64,000 bases of DNA. Source: Butyricicoccus_B sp017886875. GTDB lineage: Bacteria; Bacillota; Clostridia; Oscillospirales; Butyricicoccaceae. The position numbers and the translations under genes were made by a program. Numbering within the stretch: the stretch's first letter is position 1; each line of letters opens with the position of its first letter. The stretch lies in the NCBI GenBank assembly GCA_963931655.1, contig OZ007036.1, positions 620,001-684,000 of the forward strand, written 5' to 3'. The notes beneath the pieces were generated by a model that saw only the letters and a list, made by a program, of their open reading frames with translations, made no database searches and was not told the DNA's origin. This document shows, piece after piece, positions 26,973-33,808 of the stretch.

Positions 26973-28214
26973 TTATCTTTCCATATCCCAAGATTTTGAC
27001 TTTTTACGCATTGGTTGATGTTTTTTTACTGGTTCTTGTTTTTGCTGCGGTTGTTTTTCTTCAAGCAAATGTTTTATAAAGACCTTTATTTTTTCTGGTG
27101 CTTTTTTCATCACAACTAAAAATTCTCGTGTCTGTTCTCTTAAATCTTCATAACGATTTCTCCATATCCTAGCACTTTCTAAGGCACGTTGTAAACTATT
27201 TTTCAGCTCGTTAATCTGAACTTTTGCACTTATACCACTTTTAGCAAGTTCTTTAAGCCCTTCTGCTTCTTGTTTTGTAAATTCAATCTTACCAAATATA
27301 TTTTTACGTCCCATACTATCTATTTCATTAAATGTATGGGATATATTTGTATAAACTTGTGTTTTTTCTTCTATATTTTCTAACTCATTTTGCTTATCTT
27401 CAACTTGCTTTTCAAGCTGAGATAAGCGTTCTTTTTCACGTTCTACTTTAAACTGTGTAACAGTTAGATGTTCTTCTGTGCTGCCACGCTCGCCACGTTC
27501 AACATCAGTGTAACCAGCTTTTTTCATAGCATTAAAGAAATCATCTTGCAAAACGCTATAAGATTTTCTTAACACAGGTTTTCCGTTTTTCTGTAAAATT
27601 ATATTACCGCTTTCATCAAGCGCAGGCTTTGAAGTCCATTTTTTACTGCTACTAACTTGCATTATTGTTTCCTTAACTGTTCCAACAAGCGATTTATCTT
27701 TGCAACGTTTTGTCCAAAGTATTTTCTTTTCTACAACTGGCACATATACAATGTGTAAATGATAATGATATATATCTTCACCCAAAGCCTCAGACATTAC
27801 TCTGTTACGTTCATCAGCGTGCATAACTGCGGATAAGATATATTGTTCACCGCCTACGATTTCAACTGCTGCTCTGTAAGCGTCCTCATAAAACATTTTG
27901 GCAAATTCATAACCACCATGATTATAGAAATATGCGGAGTTTACATCGAAGATTAACTCACCATATAAATTAGCATCTTCTTTAAGACCTCGTGTAGATA
28001 TTATCTTTTCTTTTTCCATCTGTTTAAACATATCAGAATAATTGCCACTTGGCTTCTTAAAATGAATATTCATATTAGTTCGTTCTGATATAATATCTGG
28101 ATTTGTATAAGATTCTTTTTCACGTTCATTATGCCTTTGGGCATTTCCAATTTTACCAGAGGTCATATTTACATTTCTTGCACTGGTGCGATTAGCACCA
28201 TCATTCCTTGCCAT
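26973..28214 (-). CDS. MobV-family relaxase (plasmid recombination/mobilization protein)
   Basis: 413 residues. The N-terminal half carries Mob_Pre features: TSGKIGNAQRHNEREKESY, the catalytic-region HADERN, and the metal-binding IYHYHLHIVYVPV near residue 155. The C-terminal half is a long coiled coil (about 255-370), as in MobV proteins. It would nick the element at oriT and pilot the strand during mobilization by a helper conjugative element. It starts at ATG 28214 after AAAGGAGG. The oriT-like region lies just upstream, as in pMV158-type elements. IME-B has no counterpart. Confidence 0.88.
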   Translation of the reverse strand: MARNDGANRTSARNVNMTSGKIGNAQRHNEREKESYTNPDIISERTNMNIHFKKPSGNYSDMFKQMEKEKIISTRGLKEDANLYGELIFDVNSAYFYNHGGYEFAKMFYEDAYRAAVEIVGGEQYILSAVMHADERNRVMSEALGEDIYHYHLHIVYVPVVEKKILWTKRCKDKSLVGTVKETIMQVSSSKKWTSKPALDESGNIILQKNGKPVLRKSYSVLQDDFFNAMKKAGYTDVERGERGSTEEHLTVTQFKVEREKERLSQLEKQVEDKQNELENIEEKTQVYTNISHTFNEIDSMGRKNIFGKIEFTKQEAEGLKELAKSGISAKVQINELKNSLQRALESARIWRNRYEDLREQTREFLVVMKKAPEKIKVFIKHLLEEKQPQQKQEPVKKHQPMRKKSKSWDMER

Positions 28215-28285
28215 TTCGTTAAACCTCCTTTCTGACAGCTAACTTTTTAGCTTTGCACTAAGCCCCCCTCTCAGCTTGTACATTG

Positions 28286-28347
28286 CACTTTGTTAAAGTG
28301 TAATAACCCACTATGACACTTTCACTTCGTGCAAAGATGTCAGTGGG
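28286..28347. other. oriT-like inverted repeats upstream of mobV
   Basis: A hairpin CACTTT-GTT-AAAGTG (28286-28300) is followed by a long imperfect hairpin in which CCCAC and TGACA pair with TGTCA and GTGGG (28307-28347). MobV elements carry their nick site in such repeats just upstream of mob. The nick position is not determined. Confidence 0.5.
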
Positions 28348-28363
28348 CTCTACGAGGTGGAAT

Positions 28364-28422
28364 GGGGCTTTGCCCCGTTGTCTGCGGACAACTCCCCCAG
28401 CAGGGAGTATCCTTTGAAAAGG
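28364..28422. repeat. Four consecutive hairpins in a GC-rich patch
   Basis: GGGGC-TTT-GCCCC (28364-28376), GTTGTC-TGCG-GACAAC (28377-28392), ACTCCC...GGGAGT (28391-28408) and CCTTT-GA-AAAGG (28411-28422) follow each other without gaps. They are far more GC-rich than the surroundings. They may serve as a single-strand origin or replication signal; that is inference. Confidence 0.6.
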
Positions 28423-28460
28423 CTACCCTGCACCCCACCTAAACTTTAATTTTTGGTGTG

Positions 28461-28783
28461 GGTGACGATGGGTGACGATGGTGACGATGATTTTGACACC
28501 GTCATCGTCACCGTCACCTTTTCTTTATTTCATCGTCACCTCATAGCATTTATATATAATTTTTTAACTGTTATATAGTTGTTTTTATATTTTTTCTTTT
28601 TTAATTATTATCGAACTTTATCAACTTTCAAAGCTGTTTATTTATGATTTTATAACAATATTAAATACTATTTTATACTTTTATTAAATTTTAATTTTTG
28701 AATTTATTTTTGCACTTATTTAGGTTTTGCGATAGGGTGACGATGTAGGTATCGGTGCTCATTTCATCGTCACCATCGTCACC
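28461..28783. repeat. Iteron-like TGACGATG repeats, candidate replication origin of IME-A
   Basis: GGTGACGATG occurs three times in tandem at 28461-28490. It is followed by inverted copies at 28501-28540, another forward copy at 28736-28745 and two inverted copies at 28765-28783. The stretch between is very AT-rich. It lies immediately after the RepA-like gene. Similar motifs recur at the equivalent place in IME-B. Iterons beside a RepA gene are typical of theta or strand-displacement origins. Confidence 0.55.
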
Positions 28784-28785
28784 TT

Positions 28786-29934
28786 TTAACTTTTAATCAG
28801 CGTTAATATTATATTGCTTCCTGTTTTTGTTCTATTGTTTTCATATCTAATATTAAATTCATCAAGCAATCGTCCTGCTTTTACATTTAATTTTTTAGAT
28901 AAGAAATTTGGCTTAATATCTTCACCTAAAATTTCAACTAATTCTGTTGCACTGCCTTGCCAAACTGGATTTTCTTGTGTAAGTAATCCTGCTATTTTTT
29001 CTAACATTTTATCTGGTGGTTCTTTCCAAAGCTCTAATTCTTTATGCTCTAAATTCCAGATTAAATGTTCTTGGTCTTTTGAAAGATATAACCTTTGGTC
29101 TGGTTGGTCACGACCTACAATTTCAAGTGTAGTGGTTCTATCTGTTCGTTTTTCCTTTTGCATTAAAAATGCTCCATCAGCACAGCCAAGCAGTCCAGTA
29201 GTGCCAGAAATCATTTCAAAACTATCTACTGATGGCTGTTTTCTTGTATGATGTACAATCAAAATACAAATGCAATGTTTATCTGCAATTTCTTTTAGCT
29301 TGCTAATAATTTCATAATCACCAGCATAGATATAAGTATCACTTTCAATTTCACGCACCTTTTGAAGTGTATCTATAATGATTAACTTTGTATTTTTCTT
29401 TTCATATATAAATCCTTCAAGTTGGTCATTTAAACCTTTTCCTATTTGGTTTGCTGTTATTGAAAAAAATAAATCTCCTGTTGCATCTATGCCAAACATT
29501 CTTGACATACGTTCTTGTAGTCTGCGATAATCATCTTCTAAAGCTAGATATAAGACTGAACCTTGCTTTACGTCATAATCCCATAGTTTCTTGCCTGTGC
29601 TGACATGATAAGCGATTTGTGCAACTAAAAATGATTTACCGATTTTAGGTGCTCCTGCTAAAATATATGCCCCTGTATAGAGTAGACCATCTATAATAGA
29701 TAGTCTACTTTGATATACATTATCATAAAGTTCGTTTAGCGATACTGTTGGAAGATAATTTGGGTCATCTAACCATATTTTTCTAAGACACTTTTCATAA
29801 AAATCTTCTTCATCAGCATTGTTTTCTTCTTCATAATTTGTTATACTTTCATTGGTTGTATTATATTGTGGCTGTTCCCAGTCTGCTCCAACAGACTGAG
29901 CTGGAACAGCCATTTTTTCATCTTCAAATATCAT
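28786..29934 (-). CDS. RepA-like AAA ATPase (KaiC/RSF1010 RepA type)
   Basis: 382 residues. Walker A is YILAGAPKIGKSFLVAQIAYH near residue 95, Walker B is KLIIIDTLQKV near 180, and VHHTRKQPSVDSFEMISGTTG follows near 225, as in hexameric RepA-type helicases of plasmids and mobilizable islands. The C-terminal 90 residues look like a small DNA-binding domain. It would unwind an origin, perhaps at the adjacent TGACGATG repeats. It overlaps the preceding ribbon-helix-helix gene by 11 bases. IME-B carries a clear homologue. Confidence 0.82.
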   Translation of the reverse strand: MIFEDEKMAVPAQSVGADWEQPQYNTTNESITNYEEENNADEEDFYEKCLRKIWLDDPNYLPTVSLNELYDNVYQSRLSIIDGLLYTGAYILAGAPKIGKSFLVAQIAYHVSTGKKLWDYDVKQGSVLYLALEDDYRRLQERMSRMFGIDATGDLFFSITANQIGKGLNDQLEGFIYEKKNTKLIIIDTLQKVREIESDTYIYAGDYEIISKLKEIADKHCICILIVHHTRKQPSVDSFEMISGTTGLLGCADGAFLMQKEKRTDRTTTLEIVGRDQPDQRLYLSKDQEHLIWNLEHKELELWKEPPDKMLEKIAGLLTQENPVWQGSATELVEILGEDIKPNFLSKKLNVKAGRLLDEFNIRYENNRTKTGSNIILTLIKS

Positions 29935-30259
29935 AACTTATTTCCTCCTGCATTCCGTTCATAATATTAGCAATAAATTGTATGACATTTAAAAGTTCAT
30001 CATTTACATTTTGACCTGCTTCAATTCGCTTTAACTCGTCTAAAACCTCTGCAAATTGATTTTTAAGTGCCTTATAAATTCTTGGATTTCCTTGTACCAC
30101 AATATCTTTACAAAGAAGTCTGCGAATAATATAATCTTGCTTTGTAAGTCCTGTGAGTTTTACCTCTTTTTCAAGTTGCTTATCCTCCTCTGGTGACATT
30201 CTGAACGCTATTGTTTTATTTCTCCAGCGTCCATTACAATCTAAATTTTTTAGTGACAT
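29924..30259 (-). CDS. Mobilization/relaxosome-type protein (ribbon-helix-helix)
   Basis: 111 residues. It opens SLKNLDCNGRWRNKTIAFRM, with a following SPEEDKQLEKEVKLTGLTKQ DYIIRRLL block that has the ribbon-helix-helix pattern of MobC-like and copy-control proteins. The C-terminal half is helical. It starts 4 bases after the integrase stop and overlaps the RepA-like gene. Such proteins help a relaxase open oriT or regulate the element. The homologue in IME-B sits in the same place. Confidence 0.65.
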   Translation of the reverse strand: MSLKNLDCNGRWRNKTIAFRMSPEEDKQLEKEVKLTGLTKQDYIIRRLLCKDIVVQGNPRIYKALKNQFAEVLDELKRIEAGQNVNDELLNVIQFIANIMNGMQEEISYDI

Positions 30260-30262
30260 AGT

Positions 30263-31342
30263 TTAAACCTCCTTTTTATTTTCCATGTCAAGTTTATTTG
30301 CCATATCTGTTTGACGATTTGGAAACAGATGTGTATATCTATAAGTTATATCTATGCTTTCATGCCCTACTCTATCTGCAATAGCCAAGGCTGTGAAACC
30401 CATATCTATAAGCAAACTAATATGTGAATGCCGAATATCATGAATTCTTATACGTTTTACACCAGTTTGTTTACAGCCACGTTCCATTTCCCTTGCTAAA
30501 TAATATTTACTTATCTGAAAAATTCTTGTTTCTTTATCAAGACCATAGATTTGTTTAAAATAATCTTGCATTTCTTCACAAAGAAAATGTGGCATTTTAA
30601 TAATTCTATTGCTTTTTGGAGTTTTAGGGGTTGTTATAATATCTTCACCTTTTAAACGTTGATAAGACTTATTTATACTTACAGTTTCAGCTTTAAAATC
30701 AAAATCTTTTACGGTTAATGCTAATAGCTCACCCTCACGAATACCACACCAATAAAGCATTTCAAACGCATAAAATGAAATTGGTTTATCCATCATTGCA
30801 TAAGAAAATTTTTTATATTCTTCTTTAGTCCAGAATTGCATTTCTTTGCGTTCTTCTGCACCCATATTTCCAGCTCTAGCTGCTGGATTTATTTGAAGTC
30901 CATAATACTTAACTGCATGATTAAATATTGCACTTAGCTGATTATGAACTGTTTTTAAGTACGTTTTAGAATATTTATTGCCTTTTATATCTTTTAAATT
31001 TCTTATTTCGTTTTGCCAAGCGATTATATCATTTGGTTTAATATCTGAAAGTTTACGATTTTTAAAGTAAGGCACAATCTTTTTATCAATAATACTTTCT
31101 TTTGTCAGCCAAGTGTTTAACTTTAGCTTTGGTTTAATATCATTTTCATAAATCTTTACAAAACTTTCAAATGTCATATTTACATCTGACTGTTTTTGCA
31201 TTAGAAACTCTCGTTCCCATTCTAAAGCCTCACGCTTAGTTGCAAAACCTCGTTTAAATTTTTGTTGTTTCTCTCCTTTCCAATCTTTGTATCTAAACTG
31301 TACAAACCATGTACCATTGGTTTTATTTTTAAACGCTGCCAC
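30263..31342 (-). CDS. int: Tyrosine recombinase integrase of IME-A
   Basis: 359 residues from GTG 31342, which has AAAGGGG 8 bases upstream and gives a protein matching the IME-B integrase in length (357) and N-terminus. A longer frame to 31381 would overlap the excisionase gene further without a better site. The N-terminal arm-binding domain (about 1-55) and SAM-like core-binding domain (60-150) precede the catalytic domain. Catalytic residues are in CGIREGELLAL (Arg), KTPKSNR (Lys), HDIRHSHISLLIDMG (His-x-x-Arg), GHESIDITYRYTH (His and the Tyr nucleophile). It should integrate the element at the end of guaA. Confidence 0.9.
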   Translation of the reverse strand: MAAFKNKTNGTWFVQFRYKDWKGEKQQKFKRGFATKREALEWEREFLMQKQSDVNMTFESFVKIYENDIKPKLKLNTWLTKESIIDKKIVPYFKNRKLSDIKPNDIIAWQNEIRNLKDIKGNKYSKTYLKTVHNQLSAIFNHAVKYYGLQINPAARAGNMGAEERKEMQFWTKEEYKKFSYAMMDKPISFYAFEMLYWCGIREGELLALTVKDFDFKAETVSINKSYQRLKGEDIITTPKTPKSNRIIKMPHFLCEEMQDYFKQIYGLDKETRIFQISKYYLAREMERGCKQTGVKRIRIHDIRHSHISLLIDMGFTALAIADRVGHESIDITYRYTHLFPNRQTDMANKLDMENKKEV

Positions 31343-31535
31343 TATTAACACCCCTTTCATGAGTTGCGTACATTCTATCATGGAAATATTTTCGGTCTAC
31401 TCTACCATTGATAACAATAAATCCTTTGCTTTCAAGTTCACTATTGAGCTGTTTAATCACTCGATATGCAAACGCTTGTGATACCCCTAATTCCTCAGCA
31501 ACTTCTTTTGCTCTCATATAAATTTTTTCTGACAT
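31329..31535 (-). CDS. xis: Excisionase-like DNA-binding protein of IME-A
   Basis: 68 residues from ATG 31535, chosen because AAAGGACGG lies 8 bases upstream; the earlier in-frame ATG would contain that site. A winged-helix/helix-turn-helix is seen as MRAKEVAEELGVSQAFAYRV IKQLNSELE with KGFIVINGRVDRKYF as the wing. It overlaps the integrase start by 14 bases, the usual xis-int coupling. It probably bends the element ends to favour excision. Confidence 0.78.
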   Translation of the reverse strand: MSEKIYMRAKEVAEELGVSQAFAYRVIKQLNSELESKGFIVINGRVDRKYFHDRMYATHERGVNSGSV

Positions 31536-31629
31536 AATTCTTACCGTCCTTTCCATATTTTTAAAAAGTGAATTTTTGTAGATTTATAAAGAAATATATC
31601 TTAAACCTTTTAGTTTAAGATTTGCTGTA

Positions 31630-31667
31630 ATTATACTAAACCTATTTATTTAAGTCAATGGCTTAAA
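31630..31667 (-). promoter_or_regulatory. xis-int promoter with overlapping palindrome, IME-A
   Basis: On the minus strand TTGACT (31653-31658), 17 bases, TATAAT (31630-31635) is a near-consensus promoter. The palindrome TTTAAG-TCAATGG-CTTAAA (31649-31667) covers its -35 box, a natural operator for the divergent XRE regulator. Confidence 0.7.
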
Positions 31668-31705
31668 TGTAAATAATCTTTAAACATATTTGTTTTATAT
31701 TTTTA

Positions 31706-31735
31706 TTGACTATTATAAAAAACATCTGCTATACT
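31706..31735 (+). promoter_or_regulatory. Promoter of the IME-A XRE regulator gene
   Basis: TTGACT, 18 bases, TATACT on the plus strand, 36 bases before the start codon. It is divergent from the xis-int promoter. Confidence 0.7.
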
Positions 31736-31771
31736 GAGCTTGATAAATTTATATTTAAGGAGGTCTAATCA

Positions 31772-32290
31772 ATGGCAATAGGCGAAAGAATACGCTTTTT
31801 CCGCAATTTACGGGGTTTTACCCTAAAAGCTCTCGGCGTTGCTGCTGGTTTTTCTCAAAGAACTGCTGATATTAGAATGTCGCAGTATGAATCTGGAACA
31901 AGAACACCCAAAGCGGATATGACTGATAGACTTGCATACATATTTGATATTTCACCAAAGGCTTTAGACGTGCCAGATATTGACACTTACATAGGTTTAA
32001 TGCACACATTATTTGCTCTTGAAGATATATACGGTCTTAAAATGTGTGATGTTAACGGCAAAGCAAGTCTACAAGTTGATGAAACTAAAAATGATAAAGC
32101 CAATGAAGTTTTTAAAATGTTTGATGCTTGGAGAGAACAAGCAGTAAAATTACAAAAAGGTGAAATATCTAAAGAACAATATGACCAATGGAGGTATAAT
32201 TACCCTGAATTTGACACCACTCAAAAATGGGCTAAAGTTCCACCTAAATGGCTTACTGATGCTCTTGTTAAGAAATTTGTAAAAGATTAA
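31772..32290 (+). CDS. XRE-family transcriptional regulator of IME-A
   Basis: 172 residues. The N-terminal helix-turn-helix (MAIGERIRFFRNLRGFTLKA, LGVAAGFSQRTADIRMSQYE, SGTRTPKADM) is of the Cro/CI type. The C-terminal 100 residues are helical and lack a protease-like domain. AAGGAGG precedes ATG 31772. It is one of few plus-strand genes and is divergent from xis-int, so it most likely represses excision by binding the palindrome over the xis-int -35 box. IME-B has lost the equivalent gene. Confidence 0.82.
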   Translation: MAIGERIRFFRNLRGFTLKALGVAAGFSQRTADIRMSQYESGTRTPKADMTDRLAYIFDISPKALDVPDIDTYIGLMHTLFALEDIYGLKMCDVNGKASLQVDETKNDKANEVFKMFDAWREQAVKLQKGEISKEQYDQWRYNYPEFDTTQKWAKVPPKWLTDALVKKFVKD

Positions 32291-32293
32291 AAA

Positions 32294-32332
32294 AATGGCT
32301 CTGCTGACAAACAAAAAGTCAACAGAGCCATT
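32294..32332 (+). terminator. Terminator after the XRE gene
   Basis: AATGGCTCTG-C-TGAC and GTCA-A-CAGAGCCATT form a strong stem 3 bases after the stop codon. T runs are weak on the plus strand and strong on the minus strand, so it may act both ways. Confidence 0.75.
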
Positions 32333-32426
32333 GCTCATTTATTATATAATTATAGGTATTAAAACCTTGCTACTTGCAAGCCTATTGCAACACAATAAGA
32401 AATAAAGTAAACTCGGTTTTTAATAT

Positions 32427-32446
32427 GCTATCAAATTGCTATCAAG
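32427..32446. repeat. Paired TGCTATCAA repeats, candidate integrase arm sites of IME-A
   Basis: TGCTATCAA occurs twice with an 11-bp period, one helical turn, about 107 bp inside the right junction of IME-A. Similar paired repeats with the same period but a different sequence (GTTGCCA) flank IME-B. Confidence 0.5.
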
Positions 32447-32552
32447 CGAAAATCGTACTAAATTAAAACCACAATTTAAAAGTATAAAATTGCATTTATA
32501 TGCGTTTTTCAAAACTTTTAAACCAATTTAAAGACATTTTGGTTAATTTTTA

Positions 32553-32564
32553 CTTATTCCCACT
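32553..32564. other. Attachment-site copy between IME-A and IME-B
   Basis: TTATTCCCACTC is identical to the last 12 bp of guaA (49439-49450, reading GAGTGGGAATAA on the minus strand). It lies between the right end of IME-A and the left end of IME-B, as expected for tandem integration at guaA. Confidence 0.6.
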
Positions 32565-32666
32565 CAATCCAGTTATTACCATATTGACTGAAATTGCTAA
32601 GTGAATATCCCACACAGTATTCGTATTATCCATATTATATGGAAATTTATGGAAATTCAATTCTTT

Positions 32667-32684
32667 GTTGCCATATCGTTGCCA
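32667..32684. repeat. Paired GTTGCCA repeats, left end of IME-B
   Basis: GTTGCCA twice with an 11-bp period. The same pair, same orientation and period, is at 49312-49329 beside the other end. The remaining sequence of 32333-32879, apart from the features listed, holds no gene I can support. Confidence 0.55.
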
Positions 32685-32879
32685 TTTTTACTACTACATA
32701 TTATTACTATATAATAGTATATAACACTCTTTTAGCTCATTTTTTAAATCATTTTTGAAAGATAATTAAATTCATATCTTCATATATCAACTTTATCATA
32801 CATTATTCTACATTGCAATATATAATATTATTTTTCAGCAAATTTTTATTTATATCTGTGTTTTACAAATTATGATAGG

Positions 32880-33269
32880 TTAGTATAAAGCTTTTATAAA
32901 AGAACTTAAATCATATTTTGTTGATATGATGTTATTGGTTTCATGCTCATAAAATACAACTTTTTTTTCAGGTATTGAATAACATATATAATTACCAAAT
33001 GGATCAATTGCAAAAGGTAGTATATCCTTATCATCAATACATTCAAGTGCTGTAAATATTGTATCAGTATCGCTTTCTCCCTTATTAAAAGATAAAACTG
33101 CACCAAATACTTTTTCTGAATTTCCAAGCATAAAATTATATTTTTCAGGTGTTGCTCCATTATACTCAATAATAAATTTCTTTAATTCTTCTGGAAATTT
33201 AATATTTCTATCTTTTTCTATATTTTCAAATACGCTTACATTTTTTAATTCTATTTTATATTTCCACAT
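32880..33269 (-). CDS. SUKH-domain (SMI1/KNR4) immunity protein
   Basis: 129 residues. The pattern FPEELKKFIIEYNGATPE near the N-terminus, then ILPFAIDPFGNYICYSIPEKKVVFYEHE and a closing helix SFIKALY, is that of SUKH domains. These are a common immunity fold in bacterial toxin-immunity loci. It lies 12 bases after the WHH nuclease gene, the usual toxin-then-immunity order, and is the last gene of the operon. It should bind and block the neighbouring nuclease. No signal peptide is present, consistent with protection in the cytoplasm. Confidence 0.85.
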   Translation of the reverse strand: MWKYKIELKNVSVFENIEKDRNIKFPEELKKFIIEYNGATPEKYNFMLGNSEKVFGAVLSFNKGESDTDTIFTALECIDDKDILPFAIDPFGNYICYSIPEKKVVFYEHETNNIISTKYDLSSFIKALY

Positions 33270-33280
33270 TTATTTCACTC

Positions 33281-33808
33281 CTATCTATACTCACTTCCGC
33301 CGCCCCATATACTTCTACCACCTGTATGTTTACATGTGCTATGTATATCAGCGTTAACAAGTTGCATTTTGCCTGGAACCTCATTATGATGCCATGTTAA
33401 ACCCGATATACGTGGAGCACCATTTTTTATCTGTTCTATTTGTCTAGGTGTAAATTGACTTGCAAATTCTGGATTGTTTTCAATTCTTTTTGATAATTGA
33501 TCAGTACAATACTTGAATTGTTGCGAATCTGATGCTTTTCTTAAATCTTTTGGAATAAATACATCTAATTTACTTTCAAAAACAGGAAACACTCCCTCAA
33601 CCATTTTTCCATTATTTATAAATATATGTTTTCTATATTCTACATCTGTTCCTGGATATCTTTTACCCTCCAAATTTTCATTGATTGTCTTTATATGTTC
33701 TGGAGTTTTTACATCATTAATTTTATTTTCAAAAGCTTTTATATTACTAATTGGTACATCTGGAGATATTTGAAATTCTTTTACATCTCTTAAGCCTATT
33801 TCTCTCAT
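33281..33808 (-). CDS. WHH-type HNH/endonuclease VII nuclease toxin
   Basis: 175 residues. The C-terminal half contains GLTWHHNEVPGKMQLV followed by DIHSTCKHTGGRSIWGGG, the WHH signature of HNH/endonuclease VII toxins found at the tips of polymorphic toxins. The N-terminal part (KRYPGTDVEYRKHIF) is the normal lead-in to this domain. There is no long delivery region, signal peptide or repeat array, so this is a stand-alone toxin domain. Its ATG overlaps the HerA-like ATPase stop (TAATG), so the two are translationally coupled. It cuts DNA, or possibly RNA, by family analogy, and is paired with the SUKH protein. Confidence 0.85.
   Translation of the reverse strand: MREIGLRDVKEFQISPDVPISNIKAFENKINDVKTPEHIKTINENLEGKRYPGTDVEYRKHIFINNGKMVEGVFPVFESKLDVFIPKDLRKASDSQQFKYCTDQLSKRIENNPEFASQFTPRQIEQIKNGAPRISGLTWHHNEVPGKMQLVNADIHSTCKHTGGRSIWGGGSEYR

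Larger units (their letters stand above)
26661..26979. repeat. Toxin-antitoxin repeat unit, copy 2
   Basis: Second copy of the unit, directly repeated 28 bp after copy 1. Its right edge includes the last bases and stop codon of the MobV relaxase gene (GATAAAATCTTGATATATC), and copy 1 repeats this piece. That suggests the duplication arose from the position next to the relaxase. Confidence 0.8.
17225..32564. mobile_element. IME-A: integrative mobilizable element carrying RM and DRT1 (left end unclear)
   Basis: A block with integrase, excisionase, XRE regulator, ribbon-helix-helix protein, RepA-like ATPase, iteron-like repeats, an oriT-like region and a MobV relaxase. The cargo is hsdMSR and drt1. 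The right edge is set by the guaA-like 12-mer at 32553-32564. No matching 12-mer was found on the left, where IS30 has cut into drt1, so the start given here is only the IS boundary. Confidence 0.55.

Noticed and set aside
28814..29251. 145-codon open frame antisense to the RepA-like gene
   Set aside because: A shadow of the strongly supported minus-strand ATPase; Ser/Phe-rich antisense composition and no ribosome binding site.
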